Part shown: positions 18,760-29,745 of the stretch, piece after piece | Position numbering within the stretch: position 1 is the first letter of the stretch | How the letters are laid out: every line of letters begins with the position of its first letter | Origin: Basidiobolus meristosporus CBS 931.73 | Taxonomy: Eukaryota > Basidiobolomycota > Basidiobolomycetes > Basidiobolales > Basidiobolaceae | DNA length: 30,576 bases | Assembly (NCBI GenBank): GCA_002104905.1 | Contig: MCFE01000849.1 | Span: forward strand, 1-30,576 | Reading direction: 5' to 3' | The notes under the pieces: generated by a model | Seen by the model: only the letters and a program-made list of their open reading frames with translations | Databases searched by the model: none | Told to the model about the DNA's origin: nothing | Position numbers and translations under genes: made by a program

Positions 18760-19108
18760 AAGTAAATCTGAAGTAAGGTATACTAGTTTGTGGTAGCTGA
18801 TTTGTGGCCAGGTTGGCCAGTAGACTGGGGGAGCTCAGCGGAATATCTGGGCGATCACTGGCCAAGCATACTAGGTAAATTTGACCATTTGGCATGTCAC
18901 AAAATCTAGCCAATTAGAGCCTTTACTTTGCCCAATGGTTGATCAGGCCATCTCCCAATGAGCACACATCAATTTATTGATCACTTTTGTTGGATCCAGG
19001 ATTTGAACCAATACCATGTGTATGGAAGGGTTAGGGATAACCTCAAGGCTAAGTGTTTTTGGTTAGGGTTGAACAGTTGAAGTAAAGGTTAGAAAAAATA
19101 AAGAAGTA
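18760..19108. other. Noncoding stretch with scattered telomere-like words
   Basis: No gene. AAGGGTTAGGGATAACC (19027) and GGTTAGGGTTGAAC (19060) are isolated telomere-like words that may mark an old element junction. Confidence 0.35.
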
Positions 19109-19212
19109 GGGGTCTGGGGGATGGAGTCCCCTAGATATAAAAAGCAAGGGGTTTGGGGGATGGAGTCCCCTAGATATAAAAAGCAAGGGGTTTGGGGGAT
19201 GCAATACCCCAT
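19109..19212 (+). repeat. 39-bp minisatellite, 2.7 copies
   Basis: Units 19109-19147 and 19148-19186 are almost identical (GGGG(T)(C/T)TGGGGGATGGAG, then TCCCCTAGATATAAAAAGCA A), and the third breaks off at about 19212 after GGGGGATGCAATACCCC. Each unit contains a GGGGGATGGAGTCCCC hairpin. The ORF at 19121-19360 is this repeat read through. Confidence 0.85.
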
Positions 19213-20175
19213 AGCTCTCCCCAAACTTAAAAACAGCCCCAAAAAAACAACATTAAAAATCCATAAATATCACTGCAAAGGGTTAAGATTGCTCATCCCA
19301 ACCCTAAACACCCTAACCACAAATATTTTAGTCCTAGCATTATTATTATTTATGGGCTAATTTTAGTGTTTTTCTGCTTGTGTATTTATGAACTTGGCCA
19401 TGTTTGCAAGGAGATTTATATTCCAAATAGCCTAGCCACAATTATCCAATTTACCAAGTGCTATTAGTGCTCATTTAGTTACATATAGAATATTTTGCAG
19501 TCTATTGCTGACTGGCCTATGTATATAGTTTCCTGTGCTGTAGGTTACTCTAAAGATCTTTAATCCATCCACCATACCTGAAGACATTGTCATTATTTAA
19601 CAGTAGAGTATATAAACTTTTCAAGGTCTCCATTTCTTTTTAATTCCTTCAAAAATCAGAAATTGTCTGTATTACCTTCAGTATATAATATATCACAATA
19701 TTTGTATGCATATAAAATCTAATTACTCTTGGGCACCCTATAATATGGAAAATCAAACATGGACAATTTTGTAAGCTGCAGCTAGTGCTAATATTATCAC
19801 CTGGTACCCTATTAAACACAGATTAAAGGTGCATAAAAAAATTATATATCATATATTACAAATTGGATTTGACTGAATTATCAAATAAATGCCCCAATGT
19901 CCTGCTACAAGTTAATATATGATACAATTTCTGAGGTATTAGATCAATGTGGTGGATTTTTATCCAATAAAATAAATGTTTATTCAGCAAAGCTTCTTCT
20001 TGTACTATAATACTACCTGATACTAGGCAGAATCTGCAGCACAGCATAAAAGTGCTATATGATATTTCAAAACAAGATAACTGTGATTACATCTGCCAGC
20101 CTTGATTGTGTAGCTGATATATCCTGATCAGTATCAAAATTATCTCAAACCAATTCATCTAATAATTTAAGGTTC
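19213..20175. other. AT-rich stretch, no gene seen
   Basis: CCAACCCTAAACACCCTAACC at 19299 is telomere-like in the opposite orientation to the chromosome end. Otherwise I see only short, unsupported ORFs. Confidence 0.35.
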
Positions 20176-21724
20176 ATGAGAAATAAGTTGACATTTTGGT
20201 TGGATTAGATCTGGATCACTCCATGAAGGTCTTGCAATGGTACCATGTGAGTCCCTTTAGCTTGGATTTCTGCCAACTTATTATGCAGTCTTGACAGCAC
20301 TATAATAGTACTATCATTTCATTTTCTGCAACAAATCAATGGCTCCAGTAGAGTTTTGCAAGTCAACAAACCAAACCAAATCACTCCAGTGGGTCTTGAA
20401 TGGAAATAATCACATAAATGCATACTAGTATTGTTGAGAATTAATGGGGGAACTGGCAGAAGTACCACTGAATACAAGGAAGTCTTCACTGCACCAAGAG
20501 GTAAAGGAAGGAGTAAACAACAGTTGGCATAAGACGGTTTGGACACTGTCAAACAATTGGAAGAAAGACATTGAGCCTGTTGTATCCAAGAGAAAACTGT
20601 AATAAAAGCTGTTGAATGGTCTTACTGAACTTAAAGGACAATTAAGTGCAGAATCTTAGAATTGTCAAGAAGTGGCGGAAATATTAGCAGAAAGGTTCTG
20701 GTCTAATATTGGTCTTGGATATAGCTGGGTTTGGCTATAAAGACAATGGAGTGGATTTGCTATGCAGGCTAGGCTTGGTGTTCTTGGGAGTGCTAGTTGT
20801 ACTAGGCTTGAATAGAAACTAGAGTGGAATTGTTGAACTCTTAATGTTGTTGAGATAAACTCTTGATTTTGTTGAGACACACACTAAACCAAAAGGTTCA
20901 GTAGACTTTATTTATACTTTTCTGATCAAAGTGAATTAGTAAGTACCAAGAAAATGGATTACTCATTGGAATCAAGTTTGGTGTTGATTGGTGGATAAGA
21001 TAAATTAAAATTGCATCACTAGTCAGCTGATGTCACCAGTGAAGACTTGGCAGATCAGTTGATAATGTGATAATCACATGAGAATAGATCAAGTGTGATA
21101 GCTAAAAATAGATTCTGAGATGGGATATAAATAAGTCATAAGTGAGATTGGTTATTTTTGGGTTAGGGAAAATCAGTTAAGGCACTAGATTTTCTGACTT
21201 AGTGAATTTGACAAAGTTTTAAATGTTGATGCACAACAGAGCCAGATACACTTCTCAAATGTTGGGCTTTAATGGAATTACTAGTAATACAGTTTAAGGT
21301 TGGTGAAGGGCTTGATAGGTAAATTGGACTTATGTATATCTCATACAAAAAAGTATTGAGAAATGGCTGAAGTTTGAAAAGAAATAAATCAATGAGCATG
21401 CAGGAATAGTGAGGGAGTAATGAGAGTGCAAGAAGCAGGAAAGTAAGCAACAGGAGATTGCCTATGATCATACAGTAATAGTGAGGGAATAATGAGAGTG
21501 CAGGATCAGGAAGTAAGGAAATGAACAGGAGCCAAACAATGAAGGCTTGAAGGGCAATAGATATTCAAAATTTGACTAAGTTCTTCACCAAAATTAAGGT
21601 ACAATTTTTTTCTAATGGAATACAGATGGGATTCCTATAGGATTATAACCCCTCCCTCACATTATCTTAATCTTGTAACAGCCTTCTGATTGGATCATCA
21701 CTCAAATTTCTGATAGGGTATAGC
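20176..21724 (+). mobile_element. Deletion derivative of the CACTA-like element, interrupted by an LTR
   Basis: Bases 20176-20335 match the internal left region 10985-11140, then the sequence jumps at AAATCAATGGCTCC to the right repeat (equivalent of 17115 onward) and follows it to TCTGATAGGG at 21724. Divergence is clearly greater than between the two repeats of the complete element, with many substitutions. The left terminal repeat is absent. A 661-bp LTR splits it at 20577/21239. Confidence 0.75.
20578..21238 (+). mobile_element. Solo LTR of a retrotransposon, 661 bp, target duplication GAGCC
   Basis: It begins TGTTGTATCC and ends GATGCACAACA, with TGTTG..CAACA as the terminal inverted pair. 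GAGCC lies directly before (20573-20577) and after (21239-21243). The uninterrupted site is visible at about 17350 in the right repeat (TTGAGCCAGAGA). No internal retrotransposon genes are present, so this is a solo LTR left by recombination. Confidence 0.85.
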
Positions 21725-21749
21725 AATGAACAATTCAGTGGGGATTTTA

Positions 21750-22060
21750 TGTACTGTTGGAGGTGGTAAAGGTATGTTAGCAGAGGTCATCTGTGCTAAT
21801 ACAGTGTGAGAATAAGGCAGTTGCCTGCTACTTGAATGGATTGCAAGATAGACTAGGCTTAATATTATTGAGAGGCAAGACTAATTGGGCATCTAAGGAG
21901 AAACTAAAAAATTTAATTTCTCTGTAAAGCTCTCTGAGAGGTTATTTTTCCTGAGACACACACCAAGCTGCAGTGCTCAGTACCATTATATAAAGTTTTA
22001 AAAGAAAAGGGAATTAGCCAGCACCAGGATTTGATTACTAACTCTGACTATGTTAGCTGT
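21750..22060 (+). mobile_element. LTR fragment of the same family
   Basis: Shares with the solo LTR the order GTTAGCAGAGG, TGGATTGCAAGATAGACTAGGCTTAA-like, GAGGCAAGACTA, CTGAGACACACACCAA and GTGAATTAGCCAGCACCA-like segments. Both ends are missing. Confidence 0.55.
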
Positions 22061-22271
22061 GCACTTTCATACAAGAAAAAAGATTCTTCAGGCCTAATTA
22101 CAAGATTATTTAATATATTCTTTGATCTTCTATTTGCTGGCCACCATGCATATAGTTCATGAGATCATGACATATCTGCAGGATCATCTAGGCTATTGTT
22201 GATTACTGACTAAATAGAGCAAATCCAACCATTGATGATTTAGCAAGATATTCTTTAATCAATTGACTCTC

Positions 22272-22757
22272 TGTTGTGACCAAGAAGATATACAAAACAC
22301 TTTTCCAAAGTGTAAAGTACTAAGAAGCAGTTAGGTGCAGAATCCTAAAACTCTCAGAAGCAGTGAAAGAATATCAGCAGAAGTGCATGGCACCAATATT
22401 GTACCAAAGTAAAGGTAGGGTTTGCAACCTAGATGGAATACAAGAAGCCCTAGGCTTGGTGTTATTGAGGTGCTAAGTTGACTAGATTTTGAAGGTGAAA
22501 CTGGAGGGATTAGTTTCTTTTGGAAAATACTTCCAAAGTTACTATTGTTGAGATGCCACTTAACTGAAAGATTCAGTACTCTTACTTCCATTAAAAAAAA
22601 TTAAAGCAAAGACAGTTAGTTAGCACCAAGAGAATGGATTACTAGCTCCAATTATTTGGGGTGATGATTGGCAATTGCAATGATCAGGTGGGAGCCAGTT
22701 GATCAGATGATTTCATGAAAATCATGAGTGACAGGCTTTATTCTGGTTAATTAATAA
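22272..22757 (+). mobile_element. LTR copy of the same family, 3' end missing
   Basis: Begins TGTTGTGACCAAGAAG and follows the solo LTR through TAGGTGCAGAATCCTA, GCCCTAGGCTTGGTGTT and AGAATGGATTACTAGC. It then abuts an inverted fragment. The minus-strand ORF at 22331-22591 is a shadow. Confidence 0.65.
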
Positions 22758-22758
22758 C

Positions 22759-23018
22759 ATGTGTCTCAGACAAATAGCTTCCAATGTATTCTCAAAGTAA
22801 TTAATCCCCCTAGCTTCTCCCACAAGCCTGCTGTCTAGCAAACCTTACCTCTACTATTTCAGTAGCAAATCCCTGCTACACTCCATTCTAATATTAGTCA
22901 TGGTCCACTCTGGTATTATCTTCTCAGCAGACCAACAGTTCTAAGATACTGAACTTAACTGTTCCCTGTTCAGTATGCTTTAGTACAAGAGTTTTTGTAA
23001 TTTTTCTTGGACACAACC
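22759..23018 (-). mobile_element. Inverted LTR fragment of the same family
   Basis: Read on the minus strand from 23018 it gives GGTTGTGTCCAAGAAAAA, AAGTTCAGTATCTTAGAACT, then TCTGAGACACATG at its truncated end. It is joined head-on to the copy at 22272-22757. Confidence 0.6.
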
Positions 23019-24167
23019 GTAGCCAGTGAAAAAAATATATAGTATAAGTTGAAGTATCCTCTAGTCAGATGTGTTTGGGGCTGATAAAAAAGGGTTAGGA
23101 ATGCATATTATAAACCTGCTCTCGGAAATTGTTCATTAGGGAGTTTGTATGTTTTAGGTATTGGTACATAACAATAAGCTTGGCAACCCCATTTTCTAAT
23201 TCCCAAATATGATCCTTTGAGATTAGCTCATAGATCAACTGAGTGGGCTGGAGCACAAACTATGCGCAATAGAGTAGCTGGTAGCTTAAGAAATATAAAG
23301 TGGGTTGCAAAGATAGCAGACCTTTGTTACTGTTGTGGGAATGTACTCAGCACAAAATATTAAGTTGCAGTCTTTTTCAACTGTATGCCACCCTCCAGGA
23401 ATGCAACTAGACTACCTATCTCACTATAACCATATGTATCAGCCCATCTTATAGATATATATATTACACTATGCTGCTACCAATTGTTTGAATGATTGCA
23501 TGGCAAGACGTATCCCATCCATGAGCGACTAATAATGACAACAAATGAAGCAACAACAGCAGCTTAAGTGACTAATGGGTATTGTTGCCAGTATCTAGGG
23601 ACAGCGGATAGTGCACTTGGTGCTGTCTAACTAGAATAAGCGGATCAAATTTTCAGCAGGACTTTGTGTTGACTTTTGATAGACTGAGTAACACTTGGTG
23701 GTTGTCGCTCAACTAACGCTTCGAGACGATTGCTAGTGCAGTTGACCACTAGCGCAATTTCGACAAATTTTTGGCATACCCTTTTGTCTTCTGAAGAGTG
23801 GTTAATGGTGCCTAATACGGCAATGAGGTGCTTACGATACACAGATGCTACCCGTTGCCTAACGCACAGTCAGCTCAATAATACTATCAGGATAATACAT
23901 GAGAGCACTATGGCCTCATGAGGACCAAAATCAATGGCCGGGTACAACGTGGTACTAGGCTCTTCTCTGTTCTACCAGGTGTGAGAATTGGCCAGAAGTC
24001 CAATCCCTCTACTTAACGATGTTGCCCGGGTGAAACATGTGAGTGGCCATCGCGGGGCAGAAATCACAAACCTGAGTGGGTGCATCTCCTTGTCGAGCTA
24101 TTATCTGGTTATTATCGACGTTTTTTATGAATGCGACTCTTATTGAGCGCCTAGAACACTTCATTGG
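23019..24167. other. Intergenic; a lone ORF at 23645-23842 on the minus strand
   Basis: From 23500 onward the sequence looks like host subtelomere again. The minus-strand frame from 23863 to 23645 (including VCQKFVEIALVVNCTSNRLE) lacks an ATG and a recognisable family; it may be an exon fragment. Nothing else supported. Confidence 0.3.
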
Positions 24168-25038
24168 CTTTATTTCTTAAACTTGAAAGTCAGAATAGCT
24201 CCCCGCCATCAGCTATTGGTTACTCTCGCCACATTAGCAATGGTCGCCTTTTTCTCAAATATATTGTAGAGTTGCTGAGCAAATGCTTTATCACCGGTCG
24301 CTAACTGACCGTACGTATGCAAGTATACATTCTTGTGCGGTAATCCAAAGGTGCTTGGTACCAAGCCGGTGTTACTACTGCCGAATGAAAACACATCCAG
24401 TGCTGCAAATGCCGCGATACTTCCGCCCTAGAATTTGATTGGTGTTACTTACAAATGGCCAAGGTGCGCCATGTAGTAGGAGCATACCAATGAGTGTCCT
24501 ACTACTGCTAGAGTGTAGAGCTTGGGGTCTTTGATTCGTGTAGTGAGAAGGTTTTTGAAAGACTGGCGCACTTGTGCTTGGAAACTGAGGTATGCCTGAT
24601 GGAATCCCTTGTGTACATTAACTTTCATAGAGGTCTCTGGAAATGTGTAGTATTCCGATACAGCGTTTGCATCATTAAGAAGATTTTTGAAGTTAACTGT
24701 TCTGGATACGATGCCAGCGCGTGAGTTGCGGTGTACCTGAATCTCAGAAATCCTCAAGCTTACCCGCGAAACGAAAGCATGGTTTTCTTCTCCTGTTCAT
24801 CCAGTCCAATGTACCCCGCACTATCTCGATTAGGATTGTGCAAGTACTCTGTGATTTCAATACGTTTTGACAGCCTCCCACAACTCCCACTCTTCAGTGT
24901 ATCTTCTGAGCAATACGCAGCAGTTGCATACCTCGAATGAAGCTGCAACCAACTTCGCAAGGAGGGGCTAACTTGAGCGCGTTACTGCTCCATTGGGGCC
25001 GAGAAAAGAACTAGCTGACAGGCCCACACGAGCTTCAT
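24168..25038 (-). pseudogene. Class-3 lipase pseudogene, three exons, truncated before the catalytic Asp
   Basis: Starts at ATG 25036-25038 (MKLVWACQLVLFSAPMEQ), has an in-frame TAA, then continues in the same frame as the family start LRSWLQLHSRYATAAYC. Exon 1 ends SFRG at 24764, intron 24702-24763, exon 2 24701-24488 ends at GHSL, intron 24428-24487, exon 3 from 24427 reads GGSIAAFAALD. Both introns sit exactly where the intact lipase at 28361 has them. The nucleophile Ser in GHSLGGS is kept, but the frame stops at RVTNS (24209-24211), before the residues that supply the catalytic Asp and His. AATAAA follows about 35 bp downstream. A dead duplicate of the downstream gene family, diverged by more than half of its residues. 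Confidence 0.8.
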
Positions 25039-25090
25039 TTGGTGTCAAGGGCAAGTACATAAGCGCACCAATTGAATTAGTTCTGGCGTA

Positions 25091-25394
25091 TTACCCTGAA
25101 ACAACGCATTGTAGAAGTGGCTTGAGCCGGTTCAACTTACGATTTGCCCAGAAATGTTGTGGTGACGTGCAGTCTTCACAGCGAACATTAGTGCTAAATG
25201 TCAACATATTTTCGTAGTAAATCATTTGAGAAATCTTGCTGGGATGGATCTTTGTGTAACACATTACTATTCTGGTAGGGGCAAAACACTCGTAGCTTGC
25301 TTCCATCTGGTTTGAGGCAATACAAGACTTGCTGCGACAAAAATACCCAGATACAAACAGCAAGCCGCCTTGGAGCACACCAATTCAGTCTCAC
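25091..25394 (-). pseudogene. Cys-rich exon-like fragment, also partly present at 27393-27500
   Basis: The minus frame from about 25378 reads GGLLFVSGYFCRSKSCIASN, then six more cysteines, to HFWAN at a GTAAGT donor (25146). No ATG is present. A second copy of its first part at 27393-27500 keeps the same frame (LLFVLDYFSGSQPCIASNQ), which favours this frame over the alternative one. Possibly an exon of a small secreted protein gene whose start has been lost. Family unknown. Confidence 0.3.
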
Positions 25395-25589
25395 TAGTTG
25401 ACTGTCGATAAGAGCTACTTGGTCTACCGAATCACAACAGTGGATTGAATATTGCGATGATAAACACTTACTGTGGTAGATAATGGGAACATTTCTGAAA
25501 ATGAATTGGATTGTTTCCTCAAATCACTAGCCACCTAAGCGTACAAGCAAGGGATGCAAGCTACGCGATGAATAATTTGTATAATGTAC

Positions 25590-25735
25590 TGCGCACTCTC
25601 TCGTTTAGGATTTTGTAGGTACGCTGTGATTTCAATACGTTTTGACTGCCGCCCGCAACTTTCGCCCCTTAGTGTGTCCTCCGAGCAGTATGCCGCACTT
25701 GTATACCTTGAATGAAGCTGCAACTCACCCAGCAA
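25590..25735 (-). pseudogene. Lipase exon-1 fragment
   Basis: Encodes LQLHSRYTSAAYCSEDTL, then SKRIEITAYLQNPKRES, close to the exon 1 of the pseudogene at 24764-25038 (LQLHSRYATAAYCSEDTL). It lacks a start and the SFRG splice region. The surrounding ORF (25535-25735) runs into unrelated sequence. Confidence 0.7.
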
Positions 25736-27392
25736 GAAGAGACAATTTCAGCGTGTTGCTGTTTGACCTTACTTAAGGAACGACGAAACATCTGAGTTGA
25801 CCGATCCTGATAAAAATCAAGCCACCTTGGCGCGCAAGAACTTGGCCAGTACCTTAATAAGATCTACCTAGTCAGCAGATCATGATCGATGCAGCTGGAT
25901 CTGATTATCGAGAGCTCGGAGGCATGCTATGTGGCTAGACTGTGGCCACAAAAGCCCATCCATTTGTGCACGTCTCCTCTGGAGTAAATGGTCCAAACGA
26001 TAGCGATATGCTCCCCTTGGTAATACGAAATGTATATCGACCAGTAGTTCAAACTGACATATGCTAAAATAGTCCAAGTTTAGCCATCATCTATCGTAAA
26101 ATTTGCAATAGCCTGCTGGTGGCTGTTTATGTCGATTTAGGGCAGTATTATCTAGATAGATTGTTGTGGAATGAATCAGGCATTGAATTCGGCAGTAGCA
26201 CGTACCACTTGTGGAACGTTGCGGTAAAACGTTTGCTCTTTGGATCTATCCTGTTTGAATCGATTCAGGACTTCAGGAATAGCGTAACGCAAGCAGACTT
26301 CAAAAGCAAGCCACCGGAGGCCCTAGGATTACCAGTTGTGCTAAGATCTACTTATTTGGGAGCGGGAGTGGGAATATTTCATTGCGGTCATACTCTGCTG
26401 AGTTACATAGCAAATACTTCTTCCGGGAAGACAATATAATTGTTTAATGTAAGGACAGCCAATAACAAGATCTGTTTGATTAAAGGTGCATGGATACTTG
26501 TATAGACGCGATCTGCCGCATCGAAAATATTGGGATATAGTAATCATATACTGTATATGACGACCATCTTGGCGCACAAGAGCTTAGCCACTACCTTAAT
26601 AAGATCTGCCCAACCATGGAAACTCGATATTGCTAGAACTAGTTATTAAGAGTACCTAAAGTACGTTATGTCACAAAAATGTGACCATATGAAATTGTGT
26701 GTTTCGCTTGCAGAACAAGCATTCTTAAGTGTTGGCCCGATTTACTTACCTGTATGAGATTCTTACCATGTAGCACACAGTCTAGATCGACCGGTGATTT
26801 AAACGGAGCATGGGCTAAAGCAGCCCAGGTTTGGCCACCAGCTATTCCCGAGCTTGGAAAAGCCGTCTTTACGTTGGTGTAGCTATGAATCCTGCTGCCG
26901 GCTCTCGAAGTTGTTTAAACCAGTAGATGTATTGTTGTGGAACACATCGAGTATTTCTACGTTGAAATCTCACGTAATACCTGGGGAACCTCGCGGCAAT
27001 ACGCTGGCCTTTGCCATTCATCCTGTTCGCAGCAATTCAGGAATGGCTTAACACAAACAAACTTGGAAGCAAGTCAGTGAAGGCCAATCTCACTGGGAAC
27101 ATTAGGTGACTGCTCTCAGAAATATCGGCAAGAACTACCTATCTGGGAGTGAGAATTCCACCATGGCCCTACTCATCAAAGATGCAGCAAGTATATACAC
27201 TATTGCTTTTGACAATTAGCACAATCTAGATTAGAGTTTGCGCTTGATTATTGTTATATCTGGCTTGGGGGAAGATATATATACATCAATCAATCATGCA
27301 AAGAATCCTGCGGGTGATGCTTTAGATGAATCGTTATGTTATGTTTCTGAGTTTGAGCCATTATGAAGCACTTATTATGTGGGAGCTAAGTT
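25736..27392. repeat. Degenerate subtelomeric duplications, no intact gene
   Basis: A short unit (TTGGCGC(G/A)CAAGA(A/G)CTT, then ACCTTAATAAGATCT) occurs at 25832-25870 and 26570-26607, and partly at 27505-27535 and 27545-27560. A longer unit at 26155-26440 recurs at 26925-27190 (TTGTTGTGGAA, TTCAGGAAT-GC-TAAC, TTGGGAGCGGGAGTGGGA versus CTGGGAGTGAGAATTCC). The plus-strand ORF at 26119-26439 (106 aa) is not open in the second copy, so I do not call a gene. Confidence 0.45.
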
Positions 27393-27500
27393 CTCGTGGC
27401 TTGCCAGCTGTATCTATTTGGTTTGAGGCAATACAAGGCTGGCTGCCAGAAAAATAGTCAAGCACAAACAGCAAGTCGCCTTAGAGTACCAATATTCATT
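27393..27500 (-). repeat. Second copy of the 25290-25380 exon-like fragment
   Basis: Shares TTTGGTTTGAGGCAATACAA, ACAAACAGCAAG and CGCCTT with 25309-25373. Downstream sequence differs. Confidence 0.6.
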
Positions 27501-28320
27501 TTCTACAGGAACCCTCAATAAGATCTGGTCAGTTTACGTTCTCCAGTAACCCTCAATAAAATCTACGGAATCAATTCAATGTTGCAACCAGATACTTGTT
27601 CTGACTAATACTGTTATGTTTCTGTACACGGATTAGATTTGCATGTGTTGTAAGGTTGGCGCGCAACCCAATGAGCTTATGAACACTTTTAGAGATGATA
27701 GCGTAGCTCAAGTCATTACAAAGCGCCCGTAGTAATAATAGTGGAGCTTACTTCCCAGAGTATTATAAGGTTGCGAATGATCATTGGCCATTATAATGGA
27801 AATGTCAGTACACTTCAGATGACAACGCAGCCTGTTGAAGATGCTTACCAATATACCATGTGGCTAGGTACAGTCAACCTTCCTTGTAACAGCTTACTGT
27901 CACAAAGACAGTGATCAAATAACTCACAAATCAGACCGCATTGTTTTGAAACAGCTTGAAGTAGGCAGACTGGAGCCACTTGGCAACCACATAAATCTTG
28001 ATCAAGACAACCTTAGAGTCGGGTAATGTATAAATTGTGCACATTGGTGTAGCATCTATGAGTTGAATTTACCATTGCTGACAAGTATGGCAGCTGTCGG
28101 CTTTTCGCGATATATTTCAATTTGTATCTACCTTTGATAGTGCACAACAATCCAGCTTCAGATACAGTTACACACCCCGTGAGTAGTAGAATGTTTGTGT
28201 AGCCCTTTTCTGGTGAATTATATGCTGTACCAATCAAAAGGCCTTTTATTACGTGGGTCAGAAGAACGGTACATCCACACAGCTCAATGCGAATGTACTA
28301 CTGAGCAGTATGCACTCATT
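27501..28320. other. Intergenic upstream of the lipase gene
   Basis: No convincing ORF; a 74-residue minus-strand ORF at 28013-28237 has no supporting feature. Confidence 0.4.
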
Positions 28321-28330
28321 TGTATATTAA
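28321..28330 (+). promoter_or_regulatory. TATA-like site of the lipase gene
   Basis: TGTATATTAATAA lies about 35 bp upstream of the ATG at 28361, preceded by a 30-bp T/A-balanced stretch. Distance fits a short 5' leader. Confidence 0.45.
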
Positions 28331-28360
28331 TAAGAGCTTGCTAGCACATAAACCATCGAA

Positions 28361-29604
28361 ATGAGGGGCCTCTTAGTTCTATCTGTTCATTTTTTAGCCT
28401 TGGCGTTCGCTATTGCTGCTGCTCCATTGAGCAAACCTCTTGTTCCTGTGGGCCCAGATGTGTTGAAGACTTTGAAGTTGCATGCAAATTACGCCCAAGC
28501 TGCTTACTGCTCGCGGTCCGATCTTCAATCAAATATCCAAGGCTGTAATAAAAAGCTAGAGAATGTGAAGCTTGTTTCTTATCTCTACAATCCAGACGCT
28601 GATTCCGCCGGGTTTGTTGGCATAGACCGAAAGGCCAAGAAAGTCATACTTTCCTTCCGAGGGTTAGTGAGATCCATTGGATAATGCTGAGTATTGAACT
28701 TGCTCAAATGCGGACTTCTAATTTCTAGATCGGTTTCCGGCCAAAACTGGGTCTCTAATGGAAATGGTAAGCTGGTCCCATTCCATCGTAATGCCGGGGG
28801 AGAGCAGCTGCTAGTTCATGAAGGATTCCTCAAAGTGTATCTAAGTTTGAAAGCCCAGATTCAACGTTCAATCAAAACTGTACTGGCTGACGCTACCATA
28901 GCCAAAGATCAGTACAAGCTTGTAGTTACTGGCCATTCCTTGGTATGCTTGCATTTCAATCACCTTTACAAGTGTTCTTAAATCGAATGTTCCAAATATA
29001 GGGCGGTGGCATTGCAACTTTGGCCGCTCTGGATCTGTTAATGTCAAAGCATGAAAGCCAGCGCTCGCACTTGCTTAGTAATAGGCTGTTCCTTCACACA
29101 TATGGGGAGCCAGCAATTGGGAATGCGGCTTTTGTTCAATTTCTTCTGGACACATTTCGGGCTAAATCCGCTGTCAGTAATATTGCACGCGTGACAAACA
29201 AATCCGATGGTGTGGTGCTATTATCTCCAGTGCTTCTTACAGATTCCGCCATAATACTAAAAGGCGCTAATACTGTATACAATTGGTATAAGAATGCCGT
29301 TAAGTGGGCAAAAGATCTTTTCAGCAAAAGTCCCGGTAACACTCCTGGACTGAATGAGTCAGGGAAAAATGTACATGTAGACCTATATATGCATCATCCC
29401 GGGGAAATTCATATAACGGAGAATGAAAGCACCGTTTACTGCAAGGACATTGCCAGTGGACATGCGACTTACGATCACAGGTGCAGCGGTTCACTATGGG
29501 GTAATTTATGTCGCGACCACCTGAAATATTGGGATATCAAGTTTGCTGACGTTAAGGTCCCATTGAATTTGCTATTCATCAATGATCGTTGTAAATCTCG
29601 TTGA
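28361..29604 (+). CDS. Secreted class-3 (alpha/beta hydrolase) lipase, three exons
   Basis: Exons 28361-28662, 28729-28942 and 29002-29604, with introns GTTAGT..TTCTAG (66 bp) and GTATGC..ATATAG (59 bp). Spliced, it encodes about 372 aa. Residues 1-20 (MRGLLVLSVHFLALAFAIAA) form a signal peptide. The Lipase_3 fold follows: HANYAQAAYC, FRGSVSGQNW around the oxyanion region, the nucleophile elbow GHSLGGG made by joining exons 2 and 3, HTYGEPAIGN, the likely catalytic Asp in TNKSDGVV, and the likely His in RDHLKYW. All catalytic parts are present, so an extracellular triacylglycerol or related ester hydrolase is expected. AATAAA lies at 29628-29633. It is the only intact member of three copies here and the most telomeric host gene, some 780 bp from the repeats. 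Confidence 0.9.
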
Positions 29605-29627
29605 GTATCCTTTTGTCTGAGAGCTCC

Positions 29628-29633
29628 AATAAA
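29628..29633 (+). terminator. Poly(A) signal of the lipase gene
   Basis: AATAAA, 23 bp after the stop codon. Confidence 0.6.
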
Positions 29634-29745
29634 GCTTATATATAATAAATATGATGTGGGCTAATTTGCATCATGGAGGGAGTTTACTAACTATGTTATT
29701 CCCCTGCCAGAAATCTGTGAAGTACTCCACGTAAGCTAGCTTTGG

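Noticed and set aside
25194-25394. 66-aa signal-peptide-like ORF
   Set aside because: Starts at GTG and its frame is broken by a stop in the copy at 27393-27500; the other frame is conserved instead.
26119-26439. 106-aa plus-strand ORF as a gene
   Set aside because: The diverged second copy at 26925-27190 does not keep the frame, and there is no start or promoter support.
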